Assembly (NCBI RefSeq): GCF_016859285.1 | Contig: NC_053409.1 | Location: 22,019,976-22,083,975 of the forward strand | Length of the DNA: 64,000 nt | Reading direction: 5' to 3' | Source of the DNA: Xiphias gladius | Lineage: Eukaryota > Chordata > Actinopteri > Istiophoriformes > Xiphiidae | Shown: positions 23,855-36,900 of the stretch, one piece after another | Position numbering within the stretch: the stretch's first letter is position 1 | Layout: every line of letters begins with the position of its first letter | Notes under the pieces: generated by a model | What the model was told of the DNA's origin: nothing | Databases searched by the model: none | Seen by the model: the letters and a program-made list of their open reading frames with translations, nothing else | Made by a program: the position numbers and the translations under genes

Positions 23855-25235
23855 GAGCTTACCAAACCAAATTCATATCAACTATTTTGAAATGGCAGTA
23901 ATACTGAAGTACTGAGTAATGATCTGGTCCAGGTATTTGACCTACATTAGAAACTCTTGGGTCTTTATAACGGTACAGGTTTTTTTTTTTTTTTCATGAT
24001 CTCAAGTGTTTTGCATGTGACATTAGTCTGCACGTTAATTCACCATTGTAGCTGTAAGATAAATTAAGCGGAGCACGATGGCATAGAATGGAAACAATCA
24101 ATTCAAATACGAGTACTGTAACAGGCTGTTATACCCATGTTCGGTACTTACATTAATATCTCATTTATAACATTTCATTGCCGTCAGTACAGTCGTGGAA
24201 CCCGAACTGAACGTTGTGGTTTTGCCGAACAACACCGAACACACGAGTGTTTTTTTTTTTTTTTTTTTTTCCCTACGTAACGAGCCCATGTTTCCGTGGC
24301 GTGACGCAGCCAACGGCTGGAAAACTCAGGTTCTGCTCATACACATCGGGACCGGGAAGTGGAGGAGCCACCGACAGGACTCCTGCTGCAACGTTCAAGG
24401 CGGAGGCATTCTGACGCCACCGAGCGTTCACAAACGAATGCAGCGTGTTTAACGCAGAGCATTTACTGTGTGCACGGAGTGTTTCCTTGCCCTGAGTACA
24501 GCATGTCAGGCAACACCTTCAACGCCTCCTGCGTACATACCCTGCTCCGTTGCGACGATTTTCTGGGGCTGAATTCCAGCCAAAATTGACTGCTGGGACC
24601 ATGGAAAAGGAACTTTAGTTTGCCCCGAGTAATGCCTCACAGACAGCTGCGTACTCACCTGGAACAAAATCTGATCAATCAAACACTTTAGGGAATTTAT
24701 GGCCAGAGGACCACTGCAGCTTTTTTTTTTCTTTGCATGTTCAGTCTATTTATTCGAAATCACGCTTTCTAGAACTGCTGGCCATGTTCAAGGCAATCTT
24801 GTATGTTTTTAATACATTCTTGTGAGCCATCAATTTTAATTTATTCCACTATGATAGACCTAGAGAGATTTGAAACTTTGATTGGTCCAGTTTTGCAATG
24901 GGAAATATGTAATTGTCGTGTTGCTTTGCTGTCACATGGTAACGCAGACAGGCGCAAAAATAATTGTTTCGTAATTTACATAATTTATACAAAATAGACA
25001 GCAGTGCTGTTAAGTGGATAGTAATGGAGTAAAATATTGAAAAACATTGGAACCAGCCATTGGAAGGGTGGTGTAATTAATCCTCAGAGAGCATCCAACT
25101 GAGAACCAGAGGGCATTATAGGGCAAAATAATGAGGTGGTAGAGCAGGTGGTTCATTGATTGCAGGGTTGATGTCTCCATCCCTAGCTCCTCTTGTCTAT
25201 ACACAAACACACACTTCATATATACAGCCACAACA

Positions 25236-25440
25236 TTAAAACTGGTAACTGGTGTATATCAAAGTGTCCTGCAATAAATCCTCCCTTCGTGAAGTCTACA
25301 ATGTTCAGTTTGTGTTGATAATTTTTTTAGTGAGGTGTTGACTCAACTTTTTGATTATTTTGGAGGCTTTGGTATGTGGTGCTGTGGAACTGCAATATAC
25401 AGAGAAGTGTTTTATGTCTGTGTAACTGTAAGTTGCTATG
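25236..25440 (+). repeat. Dispersed repeat related to 12360-12560
   Basis: Blocks AATAAATCCTCCCTTCGTGA, TTCAGTTTGTGTTGATAATT, GAGGTGTTGACTCAACTTTT and ATGTGGTGCTGTGGAACTGC match the order in vti1b intron 2. It is non-coding. Confidence 0.5.
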
Positions 25441-26347
25441 GATAAACGCACCTGCCAAATGAATAATCTATATTCTGAGGTGCCTTTGTGCTTTTTTGAG
25501 TTCAAGTGGGCAAATTTTAGGAAAATTGTGTCAGTATAATCAGTCTTCTTGAATTTTTAAACCATTTGTTTTGACCTGAATTGATCATTAACTCTTAGTA
25601 CCACGTTTTCTAACGTTATGTTCCACTTGGTTAACAGAAAAAATAGGATTAAGGAAATGGAAAAGCTAACTAGAATGTAAAAGCTTCTCAGGAAATCTCT
25701 CTGGCAAAGTTAATTTTCATTTGCCAATAGCTCTTATTAAGATCAAGTTACAATGCCAATACTGGTGTAGGAGTTGGCACTGTCAGTATGTATTAAAAGG
25801 GCAAAAAAATCCCTTCAAGTAGGAGCGAGTGCTCGCCTGACAGACCAATATTAGAGCAAAAAAACCCAAACCAGTGCTGTCCCATAATTCATTTCGAAAA
25901 GAATAGGTTCCAGTTATTTGTATCCATAGGGGTTCACACCGGTGGTAATTATAACGCTAATCTTGAGCGTTTCGTTTTTCTGTTAACCGTATTTAATGGG
26001 CTTTTATTTGGACAATCTATAGGATTATCAGAGACTGGTTTTTATTTCACACGCGACTGCAGGTGAGTAACATCCCTACTTGACCGCTGCAGCTAATGTG
26101 AACTAGCAAGGCCACAGAGTCCGCGTTAGCTTCCTTGAGCTAATTAGCTACTTAACGTTAAACGTGGAGGGTGGCCAAATTGAGACTGAGCAGGTATCCA
26201 ACCTACTTAATTTGCAGTGTAAGCAGCCAGTGGCCCTATCCGTGTTAAAAATTCGACACTGTGATGAGTTTGACATGGCACAGCTTAACCCCGAAAAACA
26301 ATGTTCCGTTGGTCTTGAGTTGAACGTCCTCTCTCTCTCTCCTGTAG

Positions 26348-26365
26348 GTTCCTGTAAATTTAAGG
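26348..26365 (+). other. rbm25: rbm25 5' UTR part of the first coding exon
   Basis: A pyrimidine-rich acceptor (CTCTCTCTCCTGTAG) ends at 26347, 18 bases before the start codon. A good donor (CTGCAG|GTGAGT, exon end 26062) lies upstream, so the mRNA probably has a non-coding first exon ending at 26062 and an intron of about 285 bases. The transcription start is not determined. Confidence 0.5.
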
Positions 26366-27930
26366 ATGTCGTACCCTCCTCCGCTCAACCGCCAGCAGAT
26401 TGGCCTCCCGCAGCTACCCCCGAGGATCCCACCTCCACAGTACGGGGGGTTCGCCCCAGCTGTCCCGCCAGGTACTGAACGCCGTTGTGGCCACGTAATC
26501 TGTAACAGCTGTGTGTTTGTAGATCAGGCTCTAGGTCCCTTGGTGGGATTTTTAAAGGTAAAAAATCGCTTAGGACCCGAGGGTGTAATTACATTTTTAA
26601 GTGCCAAGAGTCCTGTTTAGTGTTTGTTCTCCTGCACGTCAACAACTTAAGGCCAGTTCTTTGACAGTAAAAGTGCAGAAGTAAGGTGACACTGTTCTAT
26701 GACAAAGCTATGGCTTTTGGTCTCATATTTTGAGTTGACTGGAAAAAAAAAGTTAACTGTAGAATATCTCTGAAAATTACCCAACACGACGTCACTGTTG
26801 TCAAAGCGAGAAATAAGTTGAAATGGGAAAACTATGGGGAAATGCTTGAAACTAAAACCCAGATAACATTAAACTCTTAGCGGATGAAGTAATCAAGTCA
26901 CAATTTATGCTAATTACAGAACACAAATTTCAAGACTGTTGCCAATATTTGTTTGGACGATCTTGTTGAATATTAGCCTGGGTAAATGCATATACAACAA
27001 TATCATATCATTGTCTGTGGTTGTTTGTAGTTGTGTGCCTCAATACATGGTTTGAGGATTGTATTTTGTTTGTATTTTCAGGTACTCCCATGATTCCGGT
27101 TCATATGGGTGTAGTGACCCCAACACCCACAGTGAGTTTGAAACAGGAGTTCCTACCTACTGCATCCCAATTGAAGCATCGGCTGTTGTGACCGATCTGC
27201 CATTAAATACATATTCCTTATACGTCTTAAGAGTTCAACGCAGTTGTCCAGTTTGTTTTTGGGGAAGTGTGCAGCTCAACCCAAAGCAGACTGACCCTCA
27301 CACCTATTATTGGTCGCTTGTCATGTTTGCGAATATTGCAGGTTCTTGTCCCGACCACAGTTGCTGTAGCACAGAAGCCGATGGCTCCAAAGAAGGAGTC
27401 TGGAACCCTCAGAGCCAAGGATACAGAGGACAGCGGTGGCCCTACCACCACTGTATTTGTGGGGAACATCTCTGAAAAGGCATCTGACATGTTGGTCAGA
27501 CAGCTTCTAGCGGTGAGTTGACCGTACATAAAATGAAATAATCCAGTTAATCAGAATTGCCTATCTTGTGGTCACTCAAGTTATAAGTATTGCAGAATGA
27601 AAAAAGAATGGGCAGCAATAGTGAACTACTTAGATTAAAAGTCGCAGGTGACAAACACTTATTAGAGTTAGGACAATTTCAAACCTTCAGGACATCATCA
27701 AGGTAAACAGCACCGTGTATCCTGCCAGTTGGATTTTTACAGAATACCACTTGCACAACACCTGCATCACTGGTTTTGATCGTAGCTTGTCATAGCTCGT
27801 CTCAGGTAACCACTGACAAATCCCTTGGAACTAATGTCTCAGGGAAACGTAAATACTGTTACGGGAACTATCGTATCAGTGATTAATTCATTGTTCATGA
27901 ATCATTAGCATCTGTAATGTCAAATTAAAT

Positions 27931-27963
<33 letters not shown>

Positions 27964-30900
27964 CTGTCCTCTTTTGATATAGAAATGTGGCATTGTTCTA
28001 AGCTGGAAAAGGGTCCAAGGTGCCTCTGGAAAACTTCAAGGTAAAAACGGTTGCAACACATTTAAATGTTTCCTTAACTATCTTCGCCTTATGTAAATAT
28101 TTGTTACTCAGGAGAAGCTCGAGACTTCAAATACTGAACCAGAGGGTCAATATAATGGGTATTAAAAAGTATTCACCCCACTGGACATTTTACTGCATTG
28201 AATTATATGGGATTTAGGCTTTTTTGTCATTCATTTTTCATATAGCAAATATTGTAAGTAAGATGTTTTGTTATTAACATCTGTGGAACTGTTTGTTTTC
28301 TCCTGTCAACTCCCGGAAGCTTTTGGGTTCTGTGAGTATAAGGAGCCTGAATCTACGCTGCGAGCTCTCAGACTTCTGCACGAGTTGCTCTTAGGTGATA
28401 AGAAGCTGTTAGTCAAGGTAGATGCCAAGACCAAGGCCCAGCTAGATGAGTGGAAGGCCAAGAAGAGGAGTGCCAATGGGGTATACTGTTCACCTGTTGA
28501 GTAAAAGATAAATCGAATATTTCTTTTATGTTTTTCGTCTTGTTAAATTGGGTTTGTAAGTTTGTTTCTTCTATTTTTCTGGCTTTAACATATAGGGGGC
28601 CAGTGGTGGCTCAAAGAATGGGGATGAGGATGAGGAGGAGGTTCTTGACGAAGAAACCTTGCGTCGGGACCAGGTTGTGAAGGGGGCGATAGACGTCCTC
28701 ATCCGAGAGTATGCAAGTGAGCTAAATGCTCCCTCGCAGGATCCTGACAGTCAACCTCGCAACAAGAAGCGGAAGGAGAAGAAAGAGGAGGTAGCGTTTG
28801 CATGATGTACATGTAAACAAAGCCCCGAGCAACATTTTCTTGTGCTGCGATTGTAGCATATTCTTAGTAGTGAGTGCTTAGTGTGTTTTGTTTCTTGTCT
28901 TTCTCTCCTTTGTCTAAGGAGGATATCAATGCTATGGAGATGGAGGATGACAAGAGAGACCTGATATCCAGAGAGATCAGCAAGTTCCGGGACACACACA
29001 AGGTAATGTATCAAACTGCTGTTATTAATCTGTAATTTAAGTTTTGGGGGAGACATCCTCCACATTTGTAATTAGAAATTCCTCAACAGCAAATGGAGCT
29101 GCAATCTATATAGATTATGGAGGTAATTCCTCCTTTAGACTGTTCTGTTACTGTCAACCATAGTATGGAGGTAGTCTGTTAACACAAAGATTAGTTATTC
29201 AAATTCAAACATTAAAGGAATAGGAATTAGTTGATGTTGATTCAAACATTTTATATTATCTATTAAAGGCTTAAACGATTCCAATACTACATCAGCCATT
29301 CAGATGGCTTTATGGTATCTTTCATTACTTCAGAATTGGGCAAGAGCTGTTATTATTCATAATACTGATTTGAGACTAAAGGTTTTAGCTCTGCACAAGC
29401 TAAATTCTTCACACAGAGTGCATGGACACAATGTTAAATTCCATCTAAAGCTAATCTATTGATTAAACCCCACCAATATGGTAGAGTTCATTTGGTGACT
29501 AGAGCAAGATGAATCTCAGAATCTCTGCTTTGGAAAAAGTTGCGAGGATAGGATGTAAGTATGATCTTTCATTTCTTCTTTACTCATGTTGGGCGCTCCC
29601 TTCTGGGGGGTTTGCAGAGGGGCAACTGGCTCTCAATTCAGTTACCTGACTTTTATTTAAGAATTGTTGGCATTTACAAACCTGAAGATTAAGTCCACAG
29701 TGTCATAAATGTTCTTGGATTTTAACTAAAGAAACTGAGTGGTTGGGAGAAAAGTGCCACTTCATCAGTGCTGCAACCGGCATTGAAAAACCCTTCAGCA
29801 AGCATGTTGCGCTTGCACTCAGTCCGGTTTTAGAAGGCTGGGAAGCTCAGTGAACCCCTGCAGGTCCTCAGATGATGAATGTTGTGTTTGAAGAACACAC
29901 ACAGACTGAATGAGCCTAACCACTGCAGTAATTTGAACTGCAGCCTGTAGTATTACTAAAGCAGGGAGCGCCCCTCCACAGCACTCTGTGGTCTGAAGAC
30001 TAATGAGGTAAGTCATCTCATGTTGTTTTTTAATCCCTTTTATTTTTCTCCAATTATTGATTTCAAACAACTGTTTAATTTTTCTTTCTTCTCCTCTGTG
30101 ACTTCGTGGTAACTCCACCCCCAACCCCTAGTTAAACAATGAGAGAAAGAGGAAAGAAATGAGTGAGTTTGAATGAAAAGGAAAAGGCTGCAGGGTTATT
30201 GAGCTTCTTTACAGGGGTACACAAAGTAAAACACTCGTGGAACGTGGAACTGGACTTTACCTCTGAACTCGTAACCTAATCACAATTTCAAACACGGCTA
30301 CAAAAGGTGGATCGTATTAGGATGAACACCAATTAGCAACATTTAGAGCTACTGTATAAAAGGATGTCCAATGCTCATCAGTGAACACTTTGATATGTGA
30401 TATTTAAAAGCAATGTTAAAAAATAATTCCAGAGGGGCAAAATAAAAACCACGTTAGCAGATGCCAAAACACCCCTGACAAGAATTGCCATCAACAAAGA
30501 AGAGCAAACGCACCGCGTCAGCAAGAATATGACAGATGTATGTACGAAGATGTGATGGGTATACAGTACAAAGCACCGTATATAGGAGGTGGGCTATTGA
30601 CAACTGTTGCTAATTGGCATTCAACTAAAATATAACCCACCTCTCTGGGTGTTTTGCAATAGTGATTTATTAACTGAATACAGAATTAGTGAAGAAATCA
30701 TCCATTTTTTCACAATGGAATATTAAAATGAGGTAAGTTCTGGGATGAGTAGAGATGACAGCTCTAGACGATACAATAAGAGCTAGAGAATATACCACCA
30801 AGCTGGTAGATACCTTGTGGTCTCTCCATTTGTGTTAAACACCTCCCTTCAGACAAATACTAATTTGAATCAAGTCTAGCTAAATTACAATGTAAAACGT

Positions 30901-33900
30901 ACTGTATAGCTCATGCAGAACAGGTAGTTCAGACATCTTTCATCCTTCCCTTCTTTTTATTTATTTATTTATTTATTTATTTAGTTATTTTTGCTTAAGA
31001 GCTATCAGACCTACATTTCCGACAGTGTCGTTTGAATTTTGTAAACCAGCCAAGATTTATAGCATTGAACACTAACAGCTTTTTAGACATTTTTTAAATC
31101 AGTTAGGGCACTGTTTGAACAGTGGGTCTGACTCTGTTGAGGATTTGTTTTACCATTAATTGGGCTGGAGAGGCCAAAGAGACACCAGAAGACAACCTAC
31201 AGGTAAGACTGCTTCACTAATTTCCTTGTGGTAAAATGGAATACAGTATCTGATCTGTTTCAACCATGAAATTTAAAACAAGTTTTTTATAGATGTTTTT
31301 TTTTTTTTTATGTGAATGAACTGTAATTAGATAAACTGCTTTACAGGTATCATTTGGACATTTTTCATCATTTTGACTTTACACTTGACCTGCTTTCCCT
31401 CCCACACGTAGCCTGTAGGATGTGTAGGGGGAGAGAAGCGCTGAAACCGTAGTTCATCACCTGTAAGTTGCACACCAATAGCTCCAAAACGGTCTGTAGA
31501 AAATGCCATGATTTTTCTGTTGGCTAGCGAGAATGTGGACAAATGGTTTACATTTCGTGTTTATTCACATTCAGTTTAAAGGTGCAGAGAACTTCTCAGG
31601 TATTAGAAGTAGCTGCGTTCTAGATAGGCTTACATAAAATATATTGTCACTTACTATTGGAAATATTCTGTACTCAAAGCTTACAGTTTTTGTCCTGAGG
31701 GAGATGCTCAAGGCATAACAGTAGTCTACAGAATCTCTAAACTGAAAAAATAAAAGGATTTGTATCCACCTTAGTAGTACCATCATTCCTTTGTTTCCAA
31801 AGCTTAATGTTTTTAATGCTAATAAAATGATGTCCAAATGTATTAGAATTATGATATTTACCAAAAAAATCACAATATAAATGTAGACTCATAGCCTGGC
31901 TGTGTTACTCCCACACTGCTGCAGGGGAGCACTTGCGTTGCAGTCTGGCACTGCTCCCCTGCCTCTCTGATGACCATGTAGAAAACATATGGGAGCTGAT
32001 TGTGTAATTCACTTAGTTGGGCCATTTGCCATGTTAAGCCAAGGCTCGTTTTAATCCACTTGGCACCCATAGGTAAGACCAAACTAAGGTATTATATATA
32101 AGTATGTAGTTAGAACTCAGTGAACTTGTTGACCTGATGGTTCAAAGCTGACTTAGCACCTGGTGGACACTTTTATCTTAAGTGCTTTATGTTCCCATGA
32201 GCGTGCTTGTAGCATGAGAAGCCCCAATTCCAATGAAATCCTTTAACTCAGTAAAGCTGAGTGAATCAAGCATTAAGTTAATGTGTGTTCAGACGTAATA
32301 TATATTACACATCTCCTCTGTAGTGTGAGGTAGTCACTGCCACTTATTTGTATGGCGGTGCTGTGACATAACTTAACTAAATCGTGTCAAACCTATGCAT
32401 TTAACGTACTGTACTTCTTGCACCAGGTCAGATATATCAATTTTCTGCATTTGCCTGAGTGCACATTGATTTGGAAAGTGGACAGATGTGTGTTTGACCA
32501 TTACGTGTTTGCCTACAGCTGAATTTATTATTGGAATGGCCTCTTATTACATCAGAACATAATCTCACATCACCATAGAACACATAGTAACTGCAGAGGA
32601 CAAGTTGACCCGTTACATATGTGAGAAAAAAATCAGTCAGTAGTAGCATATGTGAAAAAGGCAAATCCTGAATACTGGAGCCAGGACAGGAAATGATCTC
32701 TCTACTAAACTTCGATTTACACAATAATGTGTACAGTAATGTTTTACAGTAATGTAAATGTCTAAAATTAAAAAGTGCTGATAAAACCCCAGAGAAGTTT
32801 ACCGGAGGATGGTCTTAACTTCTAGTCCCGCTGCAACCTCTCGTATAAGCACAAATTACCTTAATTCTTTTGGTGTCTTGAATGAACTGAAATTTATGGT
32901 TTTACGTAAGTGTGTCCCGAATTGAGCAGTGTCTACATTAAACCTGCTCAAGCAGTGGACCACTCTTCCTGGAGGAAACGTCAGGGCTAAGAGGACTTCC
33001 TCACTCGCAGCAGCCAGCCTCTCCAAAGCAATGAGTCATGGCAGTATGTGAGCATGTCTGCCCCAGGGTGTCTAAACCATTTTTCAGTATCTTGTGCTGT
33101 TAACCTGTTTATATTTATGTATTTAAGCATGATGGAGTTTTGAATGTTTTGAATCCAGTAACCCATTCTCCCCTTTCTTCCTGTTGGGCTCCTGCAGAAA
33201 CTGGAAGAAGAAAAAGGAAAGAAAGAGAAGGAGCGACTGGAGCTTGAGAGGGAAAGGAGAGAGAGAGACAAAGAGCGGGAGCGCGAGAGGGAGCGCCGTG
33301 ACCGTGAGAAAGAGAAGGAAAGGGAGAGAGAGAGGGACAAGGAGCGGGAAAGAGACAGAGATCGTGACCGGGAGCGGGAGAGAGATCGCGAACGGGAGAG
33401 GACGAAGGAGCGGGAGAGGGAGCGGGAGAGGGAAAGGAGTCGAGACGTGAGTGAAGATCGCAGCAGATCGAGGTCAGTGATAGGCCAGTGATGACCTACT
33501 TGATGCTCAGTTGCCCTCCTCACACAGTTAAAGCATATGACTCGTTTTGACACTGTACTGACTTTTCTCATACAGGTCAGAATTTTTAGAACAGTTACTC
33601 ACTAGTCTAATTTTGATGAAATTTCAGAGGTTGATGTGTTTCTACACATTGGTCCAAGGGGTGTCTGCGTTTTTTATGAGCAACGGAATCGTTCTTTAGT
33701 GTAAGAAATCAGTGGCCTGATAATCAATCGAGATTTGGTCTTCATGTCACTTCATTATTCATTCGTTTATTATCTCAACTTATGAAAAAATTGGAAACGG
33801 CAATAGGTCTGGAAGCAGATTAATAAAGGGTGACCCTGGTAGTTAGTGTCATTTTTGTATCTTTCTTTTTTTTTTTTTTTTTACCATGATATACTCCATG

Positions 33901-36900
33901 TTGAGTTGGCACTTTATTAGGTGCGCCTAGCTAAATCAAATGCAGTCCGGTAAAAATTCCGATTTACTTTTTATAAAACTTATGAAGCTACCCTACCAAT
34001 ATAAATGGGGATGGACACAATAGTAGAAATAGGTTACCATAGAAGCAAATCAACAGAACCCCTCTTAATTACAGCTTCCAGTGTTCAATCAATGTCCTCT
34101 TACACAGTCTCAATAAAATGTGTGTCTTCATAAAGGAAGTTGATAAAACAAACTCACCTCAATGTCTATTTAGTAGCAGTTGTAGAGCTTTGAATAATCT
34201 TTTTTTTGATTCGTTTTCCAAGGTCAGAAATAACTTTGAAACTTAATTAAGAAAGGAAATATATTCCAGAGCTGTTGTATTGCATTACATTAAATGTAGC
34301 AAATACCTTAGGCAGCAAGTGATGAGGCTCATTTAACTTTAATGTAATGAAACCACTGTTCTAAAATGCTGTTCTGCTTTGGTAGTTTGTGTCATTCAAA
34401 GTAACACTGACAATGAATGAAATAAGTGCATGACTTTTTTTATTTGCCATTCATGATATTTTTCCCTCTCATTTTAACTTTAATATAATATTTAAACGAG
34501 ACTAGCAGCAGTAATGTGTCTTCTACAGAGAGAGGGCTAGAGAAGATAAAAAACGGGACCGTGAAGATGATGAGGAGGACGTCTATGAACGAAGAAGACT
34601 TGAGAGGAGGCTTCGAGACAAGGAGGCAGCTTACCAAGAAGTACGTATATTAATCTCTTGAAATTTTTCTTATGATGGATTAAGCACAAGTTTAAATAAC
34701 TGCACATGAAAAAATTAATGACTGTCGAATTAAATTAATCAATGTCTGACTCAGTGAATTATTTTTCTGTCTTCTTATAGCGCCTGAAAAACTGGGAGAT
34801 CCGTGAGAGGAAGAAAGCTCGTGATTACAGCAAAGAAACAGATAGGGAGGACGAGAGGCGTCGTGAAATGGTATACATGAATACATACCCACCCCAGATC
34901 AAATTGTTAGCCAGTAGTTATTGTCATTGGTTTCAGACAGGTTATAATGTCAGATATGTGAGGATGACTTGCTGGATTTATGTTCATATACTGTTTACTG
35001 TATGTTTAAAATCAGATGAAAGAAGCCAAAAGACTGAAAGAATTCCTTGAAGATTATGACGACGACAGAGACGACCCAAAATACTACAGGTAACCCTCTT
35101 TACGAACATTGAGGAGCGTGGGGCACACTTTATCGCTTTTGACATTACTTCACTTTCTGTAATTTTCATTGTCAGGGGCAGCGCTTTGCAGAAGCGACTT
35201 CGTGACCGAGAAAAGGAGACAGAGTTGGACGAGCGAGACCGGAAGAGGGAGAAGGAGGAGCTGGAGGAGATAAGACAGAGACTTCTTGCTGAGGGTCACC
35301 CTGACCCTGATGCCGAGCTGCAGAGGGTGAGTCCACCTGGAACTTATATATTTTCTTTCACATACAAGAACTGTTTTATTTGAGGCACAGACGATTTTCT
35401 TTCAGCATGTTTGTGTGATTATTTTTTGTTTTATAGGAATAAGGGCTTTCAACCAATATTCTAAATTTGATTATATAATCGAATTATTAAAAAAAAAAAA
35501 GACATTTGATTGTGAAAATGAATATTCGATGTCGGGGGGGGGGGGCAGTACTACCACGGCTGTCTGCCTTGCGAGTTCTCCCATGGGTCTGAACTGCTGT
35601 ACTGAATGCAATGCATGACGGAGAGGAATCACACGTCATTTTCACTGATTGAAAATTAAATGTAGGTCAACCTGAAATGAGGGAACAATTCAACAACAAC
35701 CGTGTGGTAATGATGGCAGAGAGTTCATAACTCAACTCGACTGAAGAGAACCCTTTGCACTCCGAGCTATCTAAAAAGCCCCGTTTGGAAATACTCCAGA
35801 TTTTGGTCAGTAGATGGCAATTGTGGGACCTCGAGATAAAGTTGTATGCAAGCTATGTATGCTACAGTTAGCCTACCATTCCAGCACTAGCAACCTGAGG
35901 GCAAATCTCAAAAATATGCACCCAAGTAGTTATGTTTCTTGTTGTACTGGTTTGTCCTCTTATGGACATACTGCGTAAAAATAGGTATTTGAATGGTTCG
36001 TACCTATGTGGGTTTTTGTTTTTTTTAATAAGGAATAATCGAACATCAATTTGCCCTGTTTTCTACCCCTGTTTTGTTTTCTCTAATGACGCTAGTGCAT
36101 CCATCATTAAAATGCCGCCAGTCACCAAAGATTTCCTGACATGTATAAGAGACTCGGTCATTGTTCATGTGTAATATATGTTTGTGCAGATGGAGGAGGA
36201 GGCAGAGCGCAGACGACAGCCACCTCTGAAACTTGAGCCCGAGGAGGACGTGAACCAGGAGAAGGCTCACAGGGATCGGGATCGGGAGAAGAGAGGGTCA
36301 GTAAGGCCCGTGGAGCCGACGCCTCGAGGCCCTCAACAGCATTCGGACGATGATGTGGAGGAAGGGGAGGAGGATGACTACCACGATGGAGAGGACTCAC
36401 AAGAAGCCAAGCCGCAACTCAAACCCATCATGCGACCAATCACTACTGCTCCCTCAGTGTCCTCTGCCAGTGGGAATGCGACTCCAAACACACCTGGCAA
36501 CGAATCTCCTTGCGGCATCATCATTCCTGGCGAGAACACTCCTGAGGTCCAACCTCCCGAGGAGCATCGGCCCAAAATTGGTCTCAGTCTCAAACTGGGT
36601 GAGTACAGTAGCAAATTTGGGACACGGAAGGATCTGTTTCTTTAGCCTTACTGCTTTGTGCCAGAATAAACAGTTGTTCCCTCGGTTTTTCTATTCCAGG
36701 TGCCACCAACAGTCCCAGCCAGCTCAACGCAGGAAAGCGAAAGAAACTGGCGACAGTGGAAAGTGTTTTCAACAAGTTTGATGATGAGGAAGCTGATGAA
36801 CAGCCTCGCAAAAGGAAACTGGTTCCACTGGACTATGGCGATGACGACAAGAGTCTGGGGCTGGACGGTGCTGAAATTTCAGGGGCCAAAGGCAGTATCA

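Larger units (their letters stand above)
22932..26365. promoter_or_regulatory. Divergent spacer between arg2 and rbm25
   Basis: The arg2 side (22932-23480) is CpG-rich and is the likely arg2 promoter and 5' UTR, with a perfect CRE and a CCAAT motif at 23369-23373. Beyond it are an (AAAAC)n run at 23213-23246, a (TA)31 tract at 23789-23850, several T runs and a dispersed repeat at 25236-25440. The rbm25 promoter should lie just before the 5' UTR donor at 26063. No extra gene is supported. Confidence 0.5.
29003..33197 (+). other. rbm25: rbm25 large intron (4.2 kb)
   Basis: This intron splits the exon ending KFRDTHK from the Arg/Glu-rich exon. Other rbm25 introns are mostly under 1 kb. It has a (TTTA)n run near 30956-30983, T runs, and a GC-rich hairpin at 31921-31962. 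I see no coding exon with good splice sites and no clear transposon. Large introns in splicing-factor genes often carry regulated non-productive exons, but I cannot show one here. Confidence 0.6.

Noticed and set aside
33184-33450. Gly/Arg-rich + strand frame over the rbm25 exon
   Set aside because: It is another frame of the same purine-rich repeat; only the Lys/Glu/Arg frame joins both neighbouring exons without stops.
32987-33571. Long minus-strand open frame rich in Ser/Arg/Leu
   Set aside because: It is the antisense shadow of the Arg/Glu-rich rbm25 exon; GAG/CGG codons read as Ser/Arg/Leu on the other strand. The + strand reading is supported by family identity and splicing.
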